A stretch of DNA of 64,000 bases. It comes from Blastomussa wellsi. Taxonomy: Eukaryota > Cnidaria > Anthozoa > Scleractinia > Plerogyridae. A program made the translations under genes and the position numbers. Below, one piece after another: positions 18,155-28,200 of the stretch. The stretch spans positions 11,560,646 through 11,624,645 of the forward strand of contig OX393562.1 in assembly GCA_947652115.1 (NCBI GenBank), in the 5' to 3' direction. The notes beneath the pieces were generated by a model. It worked only from the letters and a program-made list of their open reading frames with translations, ran no database searches and was not told where the DNA came from. Each line of letters starts with the position of its first letter. The first letter of the stretch is position 1.

Positions 18155-19865
18155 CATCTTCATCTTCTTCGGTATAGAATGCCCAAAACAACACACCTGC
18201 AATTGCAACAAAGCCAACAATCAGAACAATTTTTTTCTTTTTATGAGAATCACTTCCCGAGACAGCCATTGGCACTCGTTCTTCTGTGTGCACTTGCGTT
18301 TGTGCAGACTCTTGTGTTGTCGGTGCAACAGGTTTCAAATCTTTTTTGCTTTCAGCTGTGGCCGCTTTGTGAATTGGGTTCGAAGGATGGCTGTTTGGCC
18401 GGTTTATTTTTGATTTCCCGCCATCCATGCGCTGAAGGGCAGCTTTTTTTGTGTTTTTGTTTGCCCCGTCGTTGACCCCCAGCTTCATACCCGGAATCGC
18501 TTGTTTGAGCTGGTTGTTGTAACCAACCGTGCTTTCTGTGTTGATAACCATGCGGCCTGGCATCAACCAAGCGCCCGGGCACACAGCAAGGTTCAACCGC
18601 ACTTTTGCCTCGTCCACCGCCAGCTGGTAACGCTGCACGCTCTTTGCCAGGTCGGGCAGCCTCACTGCGTCTTCAACCAGGACAAGAAACTCGGTCTGGG
18701 CCTCCTTTGCTCTGCCTCCCGCCCCCAGAATGCTGCTGCGGACGTTTACTTGCGCACCTAAGATGCAATACACAAATGCTTCAATCGACTGGTTTATTCT
18801 CGACAAACCTGCCTGGGTCAAACCTGTTGTGGTTTTTGGTGCGAACCAGTTGAATTGCTCTTCAGCTGCATCGTTTCTGATAAAGCAAACTGAAATTCCC
18901 TTTTCTGTCGCCCTTGGATCTTCATCATCAAATTTTGCTTTTTCTGATGGATAGGGAACGTTCAGGATGAAAGGATCACGACAATAAATATAAACGCTGC
19001 CTAGTCCGTGATTTGGACCTATTGTAAACCGAAAATCGGTTGATGAAGGAACTTTGAACTCAACACATAATCTTTTGAAAGAAGCTTCGTCATATTTGTT
19101 GTTAAACTGACTCCATGTTGGATCACCCGGCAATGCGCTAAAGCTTTGAATACCTCCGAGCTGAAATAGGATGCGCCGAACCGTAAAGTACACGTGAAAG
19201 ATGTAAAACGCTCGTACCTGTGGCGGCAGCTTCAGCGTGCTGTCTTTGTCAAATACTTCTCGAGATATTCCGCAGCCTGTTGTCGCGCACCACACTGCAA
19301 AGTTCAGCTGCTGTTCCCAGAAAGACATATCTGGCCTCGCCAGCCATTTTTTCGCGGGCTTTGACGTTTCGAATTTCGGTTGTTCCTTGGTAAATATCTC
19401 TCTAAACTTTGTTGTAAAATACTGGTCAGGGGTGACATAAATTTTGATTGCTTTGTTGAATATTTTTTTCAAACTCGGCGCAGCTTCTTCGAATGGAACT
19501 GCTGGAACCGCCAGTGCACTTTTTTCTGGGCGTGGCGTCAGTTGGAAAGGAAAACCGCCAACTTCAACCAAACCCAGAGCTCTTTTCATTTCTGCGCTCC
19601 AATATTTGCGATCTGATCCGAATACGCTTTGTAGACTGTCGGGTCCCTCTTTGAAAAATATTTCGGCTGTTGCTGTGTTGTCCGGTGCAAAAAATACCTG
19701 GGCTTCAAATTTGCTTTTGTCAGCCCTCGGGAAACGTGCAGAAAAAGTCGCCCAAGCCTTGGCTTGCGCAAGCTTTGCATTTGTGGAGCTGCCAGCCTGC
19801 TCTCGTTTTTCGAGATAGTCATACGCAACAGAATCTTGTTTGTTTGCGGTTTTCCATATGTTCAT
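18117..19865 (-). CDS. Large C-terminally anchored conserved protein, 582 aa
   Basis: A long globular region (1-440) contains FWEQQLNFAVWCATTGCGIS, VRRILFQLGGIQSF and GPNHGLGSVYIYCRDPF. It is followed by a Lys/Pro/Thr-rich linker and one membrane segment (about 546-564, VLIVGFVAIAGVLFWAFY). The tail of alternating Ser-Glu is encoded by a TTTCAC microsatellite and is absent from element B. The globular region is almost identical in both elements, the best-kept structural-type protein. There is no signal peptide. It may be a penton-like, tail-anchored virion protein, but I do not recognise it with certainty. It converges on the coiled-coil gene. Confidence 0.72.
18121..18156. repeat. TTTCAC hexamer microsatellite within coding sequence
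   Basis: About six TTTCAC copies at the 3' end of the 582-aa gene, read on the minus strand as Ser-Glu repeats. They are absent from the element B homologue, whose protein ends right after the membrane segment. Confidence 0.85.
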
Positions 19866-19950
19866 TTTCTTTTTCCCTGTTATTTTTCAATTGAAAAATT
19901 GCACGGAACAAAAATAAAATCTTTTAAATTATTTTTGTGTTCAATACAAA
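19866..19950. promoter_or_regulatory. Divergent intergenic promoter region of A
   Basis: An 85-bp AT-rich spacer between the minus-strand 582-aa gene and a plus-strand gene. It contains TTTTCAATTGAAAAATTGCA and ends TTGTGTTCAATACAAA before the ATG. Element B keeps almost the same spacer (38262-38347), but there it precedes a different plus-strand gene. Confidence 0.65.
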
Positions 19951-20613
19951 ATGTATTCATCACCTGTTTTGCCGAGCGCTCCTCCGGATGAGGTTGAAAC
20001 ACAAAGCAGATTATATCCAAACGTCCCTGCTGAAACAACAAATGCCGAGAATTTCCGGCTTACTGCGATAAGCAAAATTGAAAAAGAAATTGCCGATCAG
20101 GCCGAACATTACAGGCTCGTTTTGAAAAAATACAAAAAAGCTCGGAAAGTGATTCACTATTCCGCGTCTTCTCTCGGGGTTTTGTCAGCCGGCCTGTCTT
20201 CCACAGCCTTTGCAACTTCTCTCACTGGGGTCGGCATTGTGGTTGGTGCTCCAATTGCGGCAATTGCGGGCCTTTCAGGTTTTGCTTCCACAGGTCTGGT
20301 TGTCTTGAACAAAAAGCTTGAAAGAAAAGCCGACAAACATACTAAAATTCATGCTCTTGCCCTTGCAAAACATGACACGATAAACAGTTATGTGTCAAAA
20401 GCTCTGAATGACAACAGTGTTTCAGACTCTGAATTCCAAAAAATTTCAAGTGAAATTCAAAAATATCGGCAACTTAAAGAGGCTTTGCGATCAAAGTTCG
20501 TCAAAAAACCGTCCGAGTCACCTCCACCATATCCTGATATTGAAAAGATAAAAAAAGATATTCGAGAAGAGTTTCGAAAAAAACTGGCGGGGTCCAGCGC
20601 AAATTTGAACTGA
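19951..20613 (+). CDS. Hydrophobic protein with PSAP and PPPY late-domain motifs, 220 aa
   Basis: The N-terminus holds P8-S-A-P11, a TSG101-type late-domain motif, and L21-Y-P-N-V, close to but not matching the ALIX LYPxL motif. A helical charged part follows, then a long Gly/Ser/Ala-rich hydrophobic region (about 70-119, GVLSAGLSSTAFATSL and GIVVGAPIAAIAGLSG) able to form a membrane hairpin. The charged C-terminal half includes P191-PP-Y194, a PPxY (NEDD4-type) motif. The element B homologue keeps PSAP, has a true LYPVL and lacks PPPY. The motifs suggest recruitment of ESCRT for budding or release; that is inference from short motifs. The start follows TTCAATACAAA. Confidence 0.72.
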   Translation: MYSSPVLPSAPPDEVETQSRLYPNVPAETTNAENFRLTAISKIEKEIADQAEHYRLVLKKYKKARKVIHYSASSLGVLSAGLSSTAFATSLTGVGIVVGAPIAAIAGLSGFASTGLVVLNKKLERKADKHTKIHALALAKHDTINSYVSKALNDNSVSDSEFQKISSEIQKYRQLKEALRSKFVKKPSESPPPYPDIEKIKKDIREEFRKKLAGSSANLN

Positions 20614-20687
20614 ACTTTGAAGGAAAAAACAAAAAATTCTCTCTGATTTTTGAAAAACGCAATTAAATGTTTACTGAATATACAAAA

Positions 20688-20813
20688 ATGATCACGATAT
20701 TTCACATGATTTTCGTCATTTATGCGGAATGTTCCACACCCGTTTGGCAGAAAGATGTCAGACAGATAACCCAACAAGTTGTTGAGGCGATGCTTGAAGC
20801 GGAAGCTGGGTGA
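20688..20813 (+). CDS. Truncated copy of a small conserved protein, 41 aa
   Basis: Begins MITIFHMIFVIYAEC, a short hydrophobic signal-like start, followed by PVWQKDVRQITQQVVEAM. Element B has a 61-aa version (39774-39959) that continues with KKHCEISVKDRAADN. Here the frame ends early after EAEAG, and a second fragment with the missing C-terminal coding sequence lies at 21576-21698. The gene was therefore split or partly duplicated by the rearrangement that placed the 224-aa gene between the two parts. Confidence 0.6.
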   Translation: MITIFHMIFVIYAECSTPVWQKDVRQITQQVVEAMLEAEAG

Positions 20814-20841
20814 ACCTCAGAAAAAAAAAAACTTGTCACAA

Positions 20842-21516
20842 TCAATCTATCCGCAAAACAAAATTTATTTTTTCCCCGCGGAAATCGAACAATTTTCCAT
20901 TTTCATCTTTAATCTCAAGCGTGACACTGTTTACATGTTGTCCAGTGCTTGCTTCACGTTGTCTGAAAATAGCATCATTTTTATAATAAACGTTTTCAAA
21001 AGGATTCCCCTTTATATCAAAAATTGAAATCAACTTTGACCGTTTACCGTTTTCCAGGTTGCGTTCAGAGTCAACCAAATCACAGTAAACAAAATATTTG
21101 TCTGGAGAAGCAAACTTCTTGACAATAATATGGTTGAAAGAAAAACTTGACTTTGGAAGCTCGAGAAAATTGGTCAGAGGTTCATTGAATTCAAGAGTTT
21201 GAATTTCTTCTTTATTTATTTCCATTTGTCCGAAAGGTGAATTTAATTCAATCGGAATTTTTATAATTGTTGTTTCAACCTTTTCATCTATTTTTTTCTT
21301 CAGAATTTTTTCTGTATAATGCCCTGGGGGTAATTCAATGTTTAAAAGTATTTTGTTGTTATTGTTTTTCAAAAATATTTCCCCTTTATTTTTCAAATTA
21401 TACCACGAATTTGGAAGCGTGCATGACAGCAATGAAACACTTTTCGCTTCTGGAATTGTTTTTTCAAAAAACACAGTGATCGGGTTCTTTGTCGCGGTTA
21501 TTGTGAGCACAACCAT
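20842..21516 (-). CDS. Beta-rich candidate vertex/minor capsid protein, 224 aa
   Basis: Begins MVVLTITATKNPITVFF and contains VSLLSCTLPNSWYNL, LPPGHYTEKIL, KYFVYCDLVDSE and a C-terminal HVNSVTLEIKDENGKLFDF. Alternating hydrophobic residues indicate a beta-sandwich, and no membrane segment is present. The same family is in element B at 38348-39013 but on the opposite strand and in a different gene order. A single-jelly-roll minor capsid or spike role fits size and pattern but is tentative. The start lies just after TTTTATATC. Confidence 0.6.
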   Translation of the reverse strand: MVVLTITATKNPITVFFEKTIPEAKSVSLLSCTLPNSWYNLKNKGEIFLKNNNNKILLNIELPPGHYTEKILKKKIDEKVETTIIKIPIELNSPFGQMEINKEEIQTLEFNEPLTNFLELPKSSFSFNHIIVKKFASPDKYFVYCDLVDSERNLENGKRSKLISIFDIKGNPFENVYYKNDAIFRQREASTGQHVNSVTLEIKDENGKLFDFRGEKINFVLRID

Positions 21517-21575
21517 GATATAAAAATTGTGAATTTTTTATTCAATTAAAAATTGTGCACACCGATGGGCTGAAT

Positions 21576-21698
21576 GATGCCAGACAGATAACTCAACAAG
21601 TTGTTGAGGCGATGCGTGAAGCTTACGAAAAAAAAAACATTGTGAAATTTCAGTGAAAGACAGGGCGGCCGATAATATGCCTCTTTCCGTTTTTTAAA
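21576..21698 (+). pseudogene. Second fragment of the small conserved gene
   Basis: Matches 39838-39960 of element B (CAGACAGATAACTCAACAAG onward, through CGGCCGATAATATGCC), that is, the C-terminal two-thirds of the 61-aa gene, but has no start segment. Together with the truncated copy at 20688 it marks a duplication or insertion scar. Confidence 0.75.
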
Positions 21699-21908
21699 CA
21701 AAGGTTGCACAAATCAATTTTCCTGAAACTACAAACTTTCCCGCATGACGTAACTTTTGTGATGCGTTGATTTTTTTTCACAAAATGGGTGCATTTTTAT
21801 TTCACAATGAACTTCAAAAAAACCCAGATCCCATCTCTCTTGGATCTTGATTTTAATTAATTCTTTCAATATCATCTCACGAATTTCGGGTGGAAGGTTT
21901 TTGACCAT
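21650..21908 (-). pseudogene. Frameshifted copy of the right-end Cys/His protein
   Basis: Corresponds to the 85-aa gene at 39912-40169 of element B. Here a T-run reads eight T against seven in B (near 21771-21778), shifting the frame after the PFCEK region and leading to an early stop. The start ATG (21908) and its TATATAGAAC leader are intact. It could be a recent mutation or a homopolymer sequencing error. Confidence 0.7.
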
Positions 21909-21990
21909 GTTCTATATATGTGCGCGCATTTCTTCAAATAATTCCTGAGCCAAAATGTGAAATTTGAGTTTCCTCTCCAGTTGCCCCATT

Positions 21991-22222
21991 GATTTTGTGG
22001 CCGCGCTGTGCCCCCGTTTTCCATTTGAAGGCGTGCAGCCTCCTCTTATGCGCAGTGGTTTTGACATGTTCATTCCACACACATAATCCTGGGTGGTCTC
22101 TGGGCCACAAAAAATTTCCCTTTTGCTGGCTTTGCATACTCGGCGACAAGTTGGAGCCGGGTATGCAAAGTCAGAAAAAGGGAAATTTTTTGTGGCCCAG
22201 AACCACCCAGGATTATGTGTGT
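21991..22222 (-). repeat. Right terminal inverted repeat of Polinton A
   Basis: Inverse of 6711-6942 with a single difference seen, so the ends have been kept alike. It includes the terminal palindrome at 22077-22222. Inverted similarity weakens beyond 21991 but persists to the start codon of the outermost gene at 21908. Confidence 0.95.
22077..22222. repeat. Terminal palindrome, right end of A
   Basis: The same 146-bp palindrome as at the left end, in inverse orientation, with the loop reading GACAAGTTGGA on this strand. Reverse-complementing it reproduces the left copy, so the two ends show the same loop orientation rather than flip and flop forms. Confidence 0.93.
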
Positions 22223-22227
22223 CCATT
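22223..22227 (+). repeat. Target site duplication, right of Polinton A
   Basis: CCATT, the second copy of 6706-6710. It is followed by ATCCAGTGAATTTC as in undisturbed units. Confidence 0.9.
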
Positions 22228-22381
22228 ATCCAGTGAATTTCAACCAATGAGATTACGTTTAGACCTTTTCCTGCTGGAAAACCATAGAGGTGTGTACAAC
22301 CGAACAGCAAGCTTTGAAGTTCAGTTTCACCCTAAACTAATAGTTTTCACAGAGAATGATATGTCTATTTGATGGGAATAA
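22228..22381. repeat. Tandem array unit 2, right remnant
   Basis: The last 154 bp of unit 2 after the Polinton A insertion, ending at the next ATGCAGAG unit boundary. No gene. Confidence 0.95.
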
Positions 22382-24649
22382 ATGCAGAGAAAAAATTCGG
22401 ATTTAGACTTCAGTCTATTTGATGGGAAAAATGCAGACAAAAAATCTGGATTTGGGCTTAAAGATAGGCTAAATAGAAGCAAAAGCACAATTCAGGAGAA
22501 AGAAAGAGAGCAAGTTCTTGTCGTCTTTACCAGAAGCGAAACATCATTCACTTGATTCCTACGGTCGAGGAAAATTAGCTAGGCTGAGGTACTGCAGGAA
22601 TTTACACCAAAGATTGACTGGAAAATGTAATTTTCTTAAATATTACGATTTTCCATTGGTTCTTAACTCATTGTCGCTAATTTTCAGACACATTGTCTCT
22701 ATATCTGCAACAACACAGTGGTCCAGCTGGCACAGTTAATCTTATAACATTTTCAGCGCGATGTGTGTTATTTTTTGTATTCTTGAAAACGTTATTAAAT
22801 TTGGTAGTTATCAGGATGTTATTTGACCTTGTGTATTGATAATAATGATAATAAAATGGCTTTTATCTGGAATATTATTTCTTTTCAGCCTTTACGCAGG
22901 TTTAAATCAACCATATTCCCTCAAAAAGTCATTTTATTCCCTTATTAATGGGATTTGTACTTGTTTGTAAGAAGAGGTGCAGATTCTAAATGAGCAGCCT
23001 TTATCATCCATGGCAACCAAGCATCAGGTGATATTGATGAATTTTTTAAATTACAGTTACATATCAGTGAAGGAACCAGAAAATCTGTACAGTGTTATCA
23101 AAGAACACACTTCACTGTACAGTGGGGTCCTGATCTGATATATGTGGTGAGAAACATTGAAAAACAATTCAAAGAATAGTAATCTTCTCTACATCTTAAT
23201 TTTGTGGACTTTGAGAAGCCTTTGATAGTATCCATCGTGGCACTTTGTGGAGTTCTAAGCACCTTATGGTATCCCAAGCAAAATCAATCAAATAACGCAA
23301 GCCTTGTGTACGAATCCCACATGGGCATCCTACATGTGGGAGATCTAACACCCATGGAAAACTATTTGGATTTGGAGGTCTGCGAGGTCATTGAAAGAAC
23401 TGAAAAAGAAACTCCACCAGCACTGCGTGAACTGAACATTGAACACGAAAGCTGTATGTTTACACAAACTTGAATACAAAGTCAGCTTCTGGTCCGTCTG
23501 GAATTGTTTGATCCCAACAAAGTCTGACCAATTAGGGCATAAACCTTCAGATTTTATAAGCATTGTCGCTTGCATTGCTGGGGATTTCGGATTACAACTT
23601 GTAGCATAATGCATGAGATGCCAGAAGGGAACAAATTCCAAACGGCATGAATGTGACCCGTATATTGTTTTCTGAAAAGCACCTGAACTGCCTGGCAGAC
23701 TCTAATAAAAACATTAAAATTGGTTTATTCACTGCACTTGTTATGAATTTAATTAGATTACTATGAAGTTTCTGATTTTTATTTTATTTCTGTTTTACAC
23801 TATGCTGGTGATCTCTTTTGTTTGTGGAGCACAGGACAATATCTGCAACAGAAAACAGCATGGCTGAGCACTGTGGCTAAAAATGTTGGACTGATGATCA
23901 ATGCAAGTAAGAACAGAGTTATGATGTGAAAGAAGGAATAAACAAGGCAAGGCATGAATTTGCCTCACTCAGGCTTACCTGGAACACTATTAAAATCTCT
24001 CAGAAAACCAGGGTAAGGATTTTAAATTCAATGCCAAGGCTGTGTTTTCATACGTTTCAGAATGTTGAAAAACAACATGGAGATTTCCAGGAAGATCAGG
24101 GTGTTTATCCATAAATGCCTCTGATTTATCTTGCGCATAAGATGGTGAAAGAATGTCTGAAATGCTGAAGTTAGGGATATCTTTGAACAGGATGACATTG
24201 CTGAATTGACCATGTTGAAATAGTGTTGGGTTGAGCAAAAGTCACTTTATTTTGACAATTTTACAAGATCTGTTTCTTCACTAACAATTAAAATTAAATT
24301 TGAACAGTTGTCCAGGGTTCGTACAGGTCATGAAAAACCTGGAAAGTCTTGGAATTTTAGAATTTCATTTTCCAGGCCTGAAAAGTCATGGAATTAAAGT
24401 GTGGGTCATGGAAAATGATGTTTATTAAAAGAGAACATAATCAATTAGGCTTTTTCATGTAGAAATTGTCAAAAAAAATACCCAAAATGAAGATGGTTTC
24501 AAAGAAAATGCTCAAATTTAAGTTATGCAAAACTTGGATAGGTCATGGAAAGGTCACGGAAATTTTCAAAAGCTCAAAAGAGTGTTAACCCTGTTGTCAG
24601 CTATTAGTTCAACCCCATCATGACCCTCTCTACTCAAGTACCAGATATG

Positions 24650-24828
24650 CAGGGCTGTCATTAAGATTTGCATCACCTGTAGCCTCATTCTCCACACCCG
24701 TAGCAAACTTGTTACTTTGTGGTTGAATTCTATCAACAACAGGCAATTTCACCCGTAGCACCAAGGGAAAATCAAGCATACTCAGCCGTAACAGGTGTTA
24801 CGGGTTACGGCCCTTAATGACAGCCCTG
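24650..24828. mobile_element. hAT-like non-autonomous element, copy in unit 3
   Basis: The same 179-bp element at the same unit position as in unit 2, with CAGGGCTGTCATTAAG ends and only a T-to-A type difference noticed inside. Sharing of the site means it was inherited through duplication of the unit, not inserted twice. Confidence 0.85.
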
Positions 24829-24893
24829 GATATGCAACTTTGATTTCAACGTGTTACTGTTAATATTCACAGTATGACAAACATCGTGACAAT

Positions 24894-24898
24894 ACTGA
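24894..24898 (+). repeat. Target site duplication, left of Polinton B
   Basis: ACTGA (TACTGA if the last base of the right end is counted), repeated at 40523-40527. Other units read CAATACTGATTGCAG without interruption. Confidence 0.9.
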
Positions 24899-25080
24899 AC
24901 ACACATGGAATATGGGACATCTAGCGCAGCGGTGGTTGGGTGGGTGAGGGGGCGGACGTTGTGGTGCGCGAGCTATACCCGGCTCCAACTTGTCGCCGGG
25001 TATAGCTCGCGCACCACAACGTCCGCCCCCTCACCCACCCAACCACCGCTGCGACCAGATGTCCCATATTCCATGTGTGT
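24899..25080. repeat. Terminal palindrome (hairpin-capable), left end of B
   Basis: Left arm 24899-24983, loop TCCAACTTGTC at 24984-24994, right arm 24995-25080. The arms are GC-rich (GTGGGTGAGGGGGCGGACG) and nearly perfect apart from a small patch near the outer third. The loop is identical to that of A, while the arm sequence and length are different. Confidence 0.93.
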
Positions 25081-25169
25081 GGGGAGAAACAATGGAAGAA
25101 GCAAAGCAAAATAAGAGGAGGCTGCACGCCTTCAAAAGGAAAACGGGGGCACAGCGCGGCCACAAAATC
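24899..25169 (+). repeat. Left terminal inverted repeat of Polinton B
   Basis: A 271-bp inverse of 40252-40522 with one difference seen (GGGGAGAAAC against GGAGAGAAAC). The outer 182 bp are a palindrome unlike that of A except for tips and loop. The inner AAGAGGAGGCTGCACGCC block is shared with A. Confidence 0.95.
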
Positions 25170-25260
25170 GGAAAGGCAACTTCAGAATTAACAAAAATTT
25201 CACATTTTGCGCTAGGAATTATTTTTCATTTGAAGAAATGCGCGCACATTTATAGAGAAC

Positions 25261-28200
25261 ATGGCCGCTGCACGATATGACGATGAAGATGTCCAGAAGC
25301 TTGATGAAGTTGTAAAAATGCTTAATGAAGAAAATCTTCGCGAAAAAGAAAATGTTCACGAAGAAGACGATGCTTCTAAAAAAGAATTTAATGAAACTAA
25401 AAAATTGATTGAGGATATTGAAGAAACTAAACGTTTTGAGAAAGAGCATGAAGAAAAATATGGATACAAATTAGGTGATCTGTTAGATCTTTCAACGCAA
25501 TTCAATTTAAATTATAAAAACCCACCATGGTATTTGATAAGCAGAAATTTTGCAAAAGGAGTAAATGATTCTGTAGAAAGGATTTTTACAATTTTAAAAG
25601 CTTATTCAAAACCAAATAATAAACCAGAAGAATTTTACAACAGATTTGTTCTGAAACATACAAATTTCCGTGGATGGCTCCACGTGTGGTCAATGAAACT
25701 TTCAAAATTAAATAGAAAAAGCAAAGACCCGTGGAATCCACATGCAAATGATTTTTACAATTGGTCTGCAATTGATATTGAAGAGTTCAGGAAAGAACAC
25801 CGAGCAAAGTACATTGAACTAATAAAAAACGAATTGGAAGAAATGAATTCGTTGAAAGCAACATTTGAGTTAAATGTGAGGTTTAGAAATGAGGCAATCA
25901 TATCGCATTATTATATAAAAGATTTCCCTCCCATGTTTTTCCAGAAAACTGATGATGAAAGCGAGATTTCAAGAAAATTTTATTTATTCATTGATTTTGT
26001 GAAATCCCAAATTGAAACAGCAGTAAGAGACTCAAATTTGATAATTGATTGGATTATGGAAGCGTATGTGCACACTGCGCGCTGGCAACCATTGAAAGGA
26101 GGAACATGGATTCCACTTCCACCAAAGCTTGCAGCAAAGAAAGCAATTGTCAACGTGAAAAACACGGACAATGAATGTTTAAAGTGGGCGGTGAGATCGG
26201 CACTTTTCCCAGCAGGAAAAGACCCTCAAAGGCCAAGCAAATACCCGGTTGATGATGGCATCAATTGGAAAGGAATCGATTTCCCCACACCGATCAAGCA
26301 GTTAAAAAAGCTTGAGGAACAAAATCCAAAATTGGCAATAAATTTATATGGCTGGGATAATGAAGAAAACAATATCTTGGCAGGTTTATGGTTGAGCAAG
26401 AAAAGAAAAGAAGTTCCAAGGATAAATCTGATGTTGATTGTGTCAGGAGAGAACAAACATTACTGTTGGATAAAACGTATGAGCGCATTGATTTTTGATC
26501 AGACAAAACATCACGGGAAAAAACATCTTTGTGAAATGTGCATAACAAATTTCAACACAGCGGAAAAGTTGGCAGAGCATGAAAAACAATGTGACGGTGT
26601 GCTGGGCAGACCAACAGTGATCGAAATGCCGAAAAAAGGGGAAAACATCTTGAAGTATCAAAATTTCCAAAAACAGATGAAGGCGCCTTTCGTGATTTAC
26701 GCAGACTTCGAAGCGCTTGTAAAAAAGATTAAATATCGCGAGTGCGAACGAAGTTCAGAACAAAGTTACACAGAAAAAACTGAAATCCACGAAGCATGTG
26801 GATACGCCTGGATATGTGTGAGAAGTGATGGAGAAATAATGAATTCAAAAGTTTTCAGAGGGCAAAATGCAGTAGCAAATTTTCTGAGCGACATAGTGCA
26901 AGAAGAACAAAAACTGAGGGAAAGTGTGGAAAAACCAAAACCAATTGTTATGGATCAAGATGATTGGAGTGATTTCAAAACTGCAAAAGATTGTCATATT
27001 TGTAACAAAAGTCTGGTTAAAGAAAATTTCCTTGACTCACTGCCAGCCTGGAAAAAAGAAAAATATTTGGGACAGGTTCACAAAAAATGTTTCTGGTTTG
27101 TGCAAAAAAGGGTTGGGTTTCTTTGCATGAAAAAGTTGGACAAAAAGCAAAAAGAAGCGGCAAAGAAACAAGAAAACTGTCAATTCTGCAAAAAACCATT
27201 GATCCAACCAACTTTCAGAGACGCTGTGAAAGACCATTGCCATGTGACAGGCAAGTTCCGTGGGGCAGCGCACAACGAGTGCAATTTCAAACTGAAACTG
27301 AACCCAAAATTTTTCAAAATCCCAGTTGTATTTCATAACCTGCGGGGTTACGACGCGCACCACCTGATGCAGGCGATGGCGCAGCAGGAAAAGGATGTGA
27401 AATGTGTGGCCAACAACATGGAAAAGTACATCACATTTTCCATGGGGAATCTGCAGTTCATAGACAGTCTGAATTTCATGCAAGGAAGCCTCGACGCGCT
27501 TGTGAAAGCAACACCCCAAGAAAAGTTGAAAATCACCAAAACAACAGTGGACAACCCCCAGGTTGATTTGTTATTTCAAAAAGGAATCTACCCGTATGAG
27601 CACATGGACTCATGGGAGAGGTTCGAAGAGACAAAACTGCCACACAAAAAACTGTTTTATAGCAAACTGAACGACGAAGCCATTTCAGACGCTGAATATG
27701 CGCACGCGCAGAAAGTGTGGGAAGCCTTTGACTGCAAAAACCTGGGAGATTATCATGACTTGTATGTGAAAACAGACGTGACACTGCTGGCGGATGTTTT
27801 TGAAAATTTCAGGGATCTGTGTCAAGAGCAGTACGGGCTGGACCCGGCGAATTATTTCACATCGCCAGGGCTGAGTTGGGACGCGCTTCTGAAAATGTCT
27901 GGCATTGATCTGGAGCTCTTGACTGACATTGACAAGCATCTTTTTGTGGAAAGGGGGCTGCGCGGCGGGATCTCAAATGTCAGCAAAAGGTATGTCAGAG
28001 CCAACAACCCAGAAGTGGAGGGCTATGATGAGACCAAACCGAAAAAATTTATTATGTATTTCGACGCGAACAACCTTTACGGCTGGGCCATGTGCCAGCC
28101 AATGCCCGTGAGAGGATTCAAATGGAGAAGCGTGCTGCCCACGGAAGAAGAAATTTTGAAGAAAAAAGAAGACGCCAAAACCGGCTGGATTCTTGAGGTT

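Larger units (their letters stand above)
6711..22222 (+). mobile_element. Polinton/Maverick element A (15.5 kb)
   Basis: Self-synthesising DNA transposon or endogenous virus-like element with terminal inverted repeats of at least 232 bp and a target duplication. It encodes the diagnostic set: protein-primed DNA polymerase B, retroviral-type integrase, packaging ATPase and capsid protein. Polymerase reads inward from the left end; integrase and most structural genes read leftward from about 19.9 kb; the right end holds mixed-strand small genes. Compared with element B it has an extra 93-aa membrane-protein gene, lacks the PPSY-bearing membrane protein and the 47-aa Cys protein, and has a rearranged right end with one frameshifted and one truncated small gene. 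The core replication and capsid genes are open. Confidence 0.96.
22382..24898. repeat. Tandem array unit 3, left part (interrupted by Polinton B)
   Basis: Carries the hAT-like element at 24650 like unit 2. A GTGGGGTCC variant near 23123, shared with unit 4, distinguishes it from other units. LINE relic blocks lie at about 23202-24228. The unit resumes at 40528. The full unit without insertions is about 3340 bp. Confidence 0.95.

Noticed and set aside
22077..22222. Flip/flop inversion of the terminal palindrome, as in parvovirus ends
   Set aside because: Reverse-complementing the right end gives the left end with the same loop orientation in both elements, so no inversion isomers are visible here.
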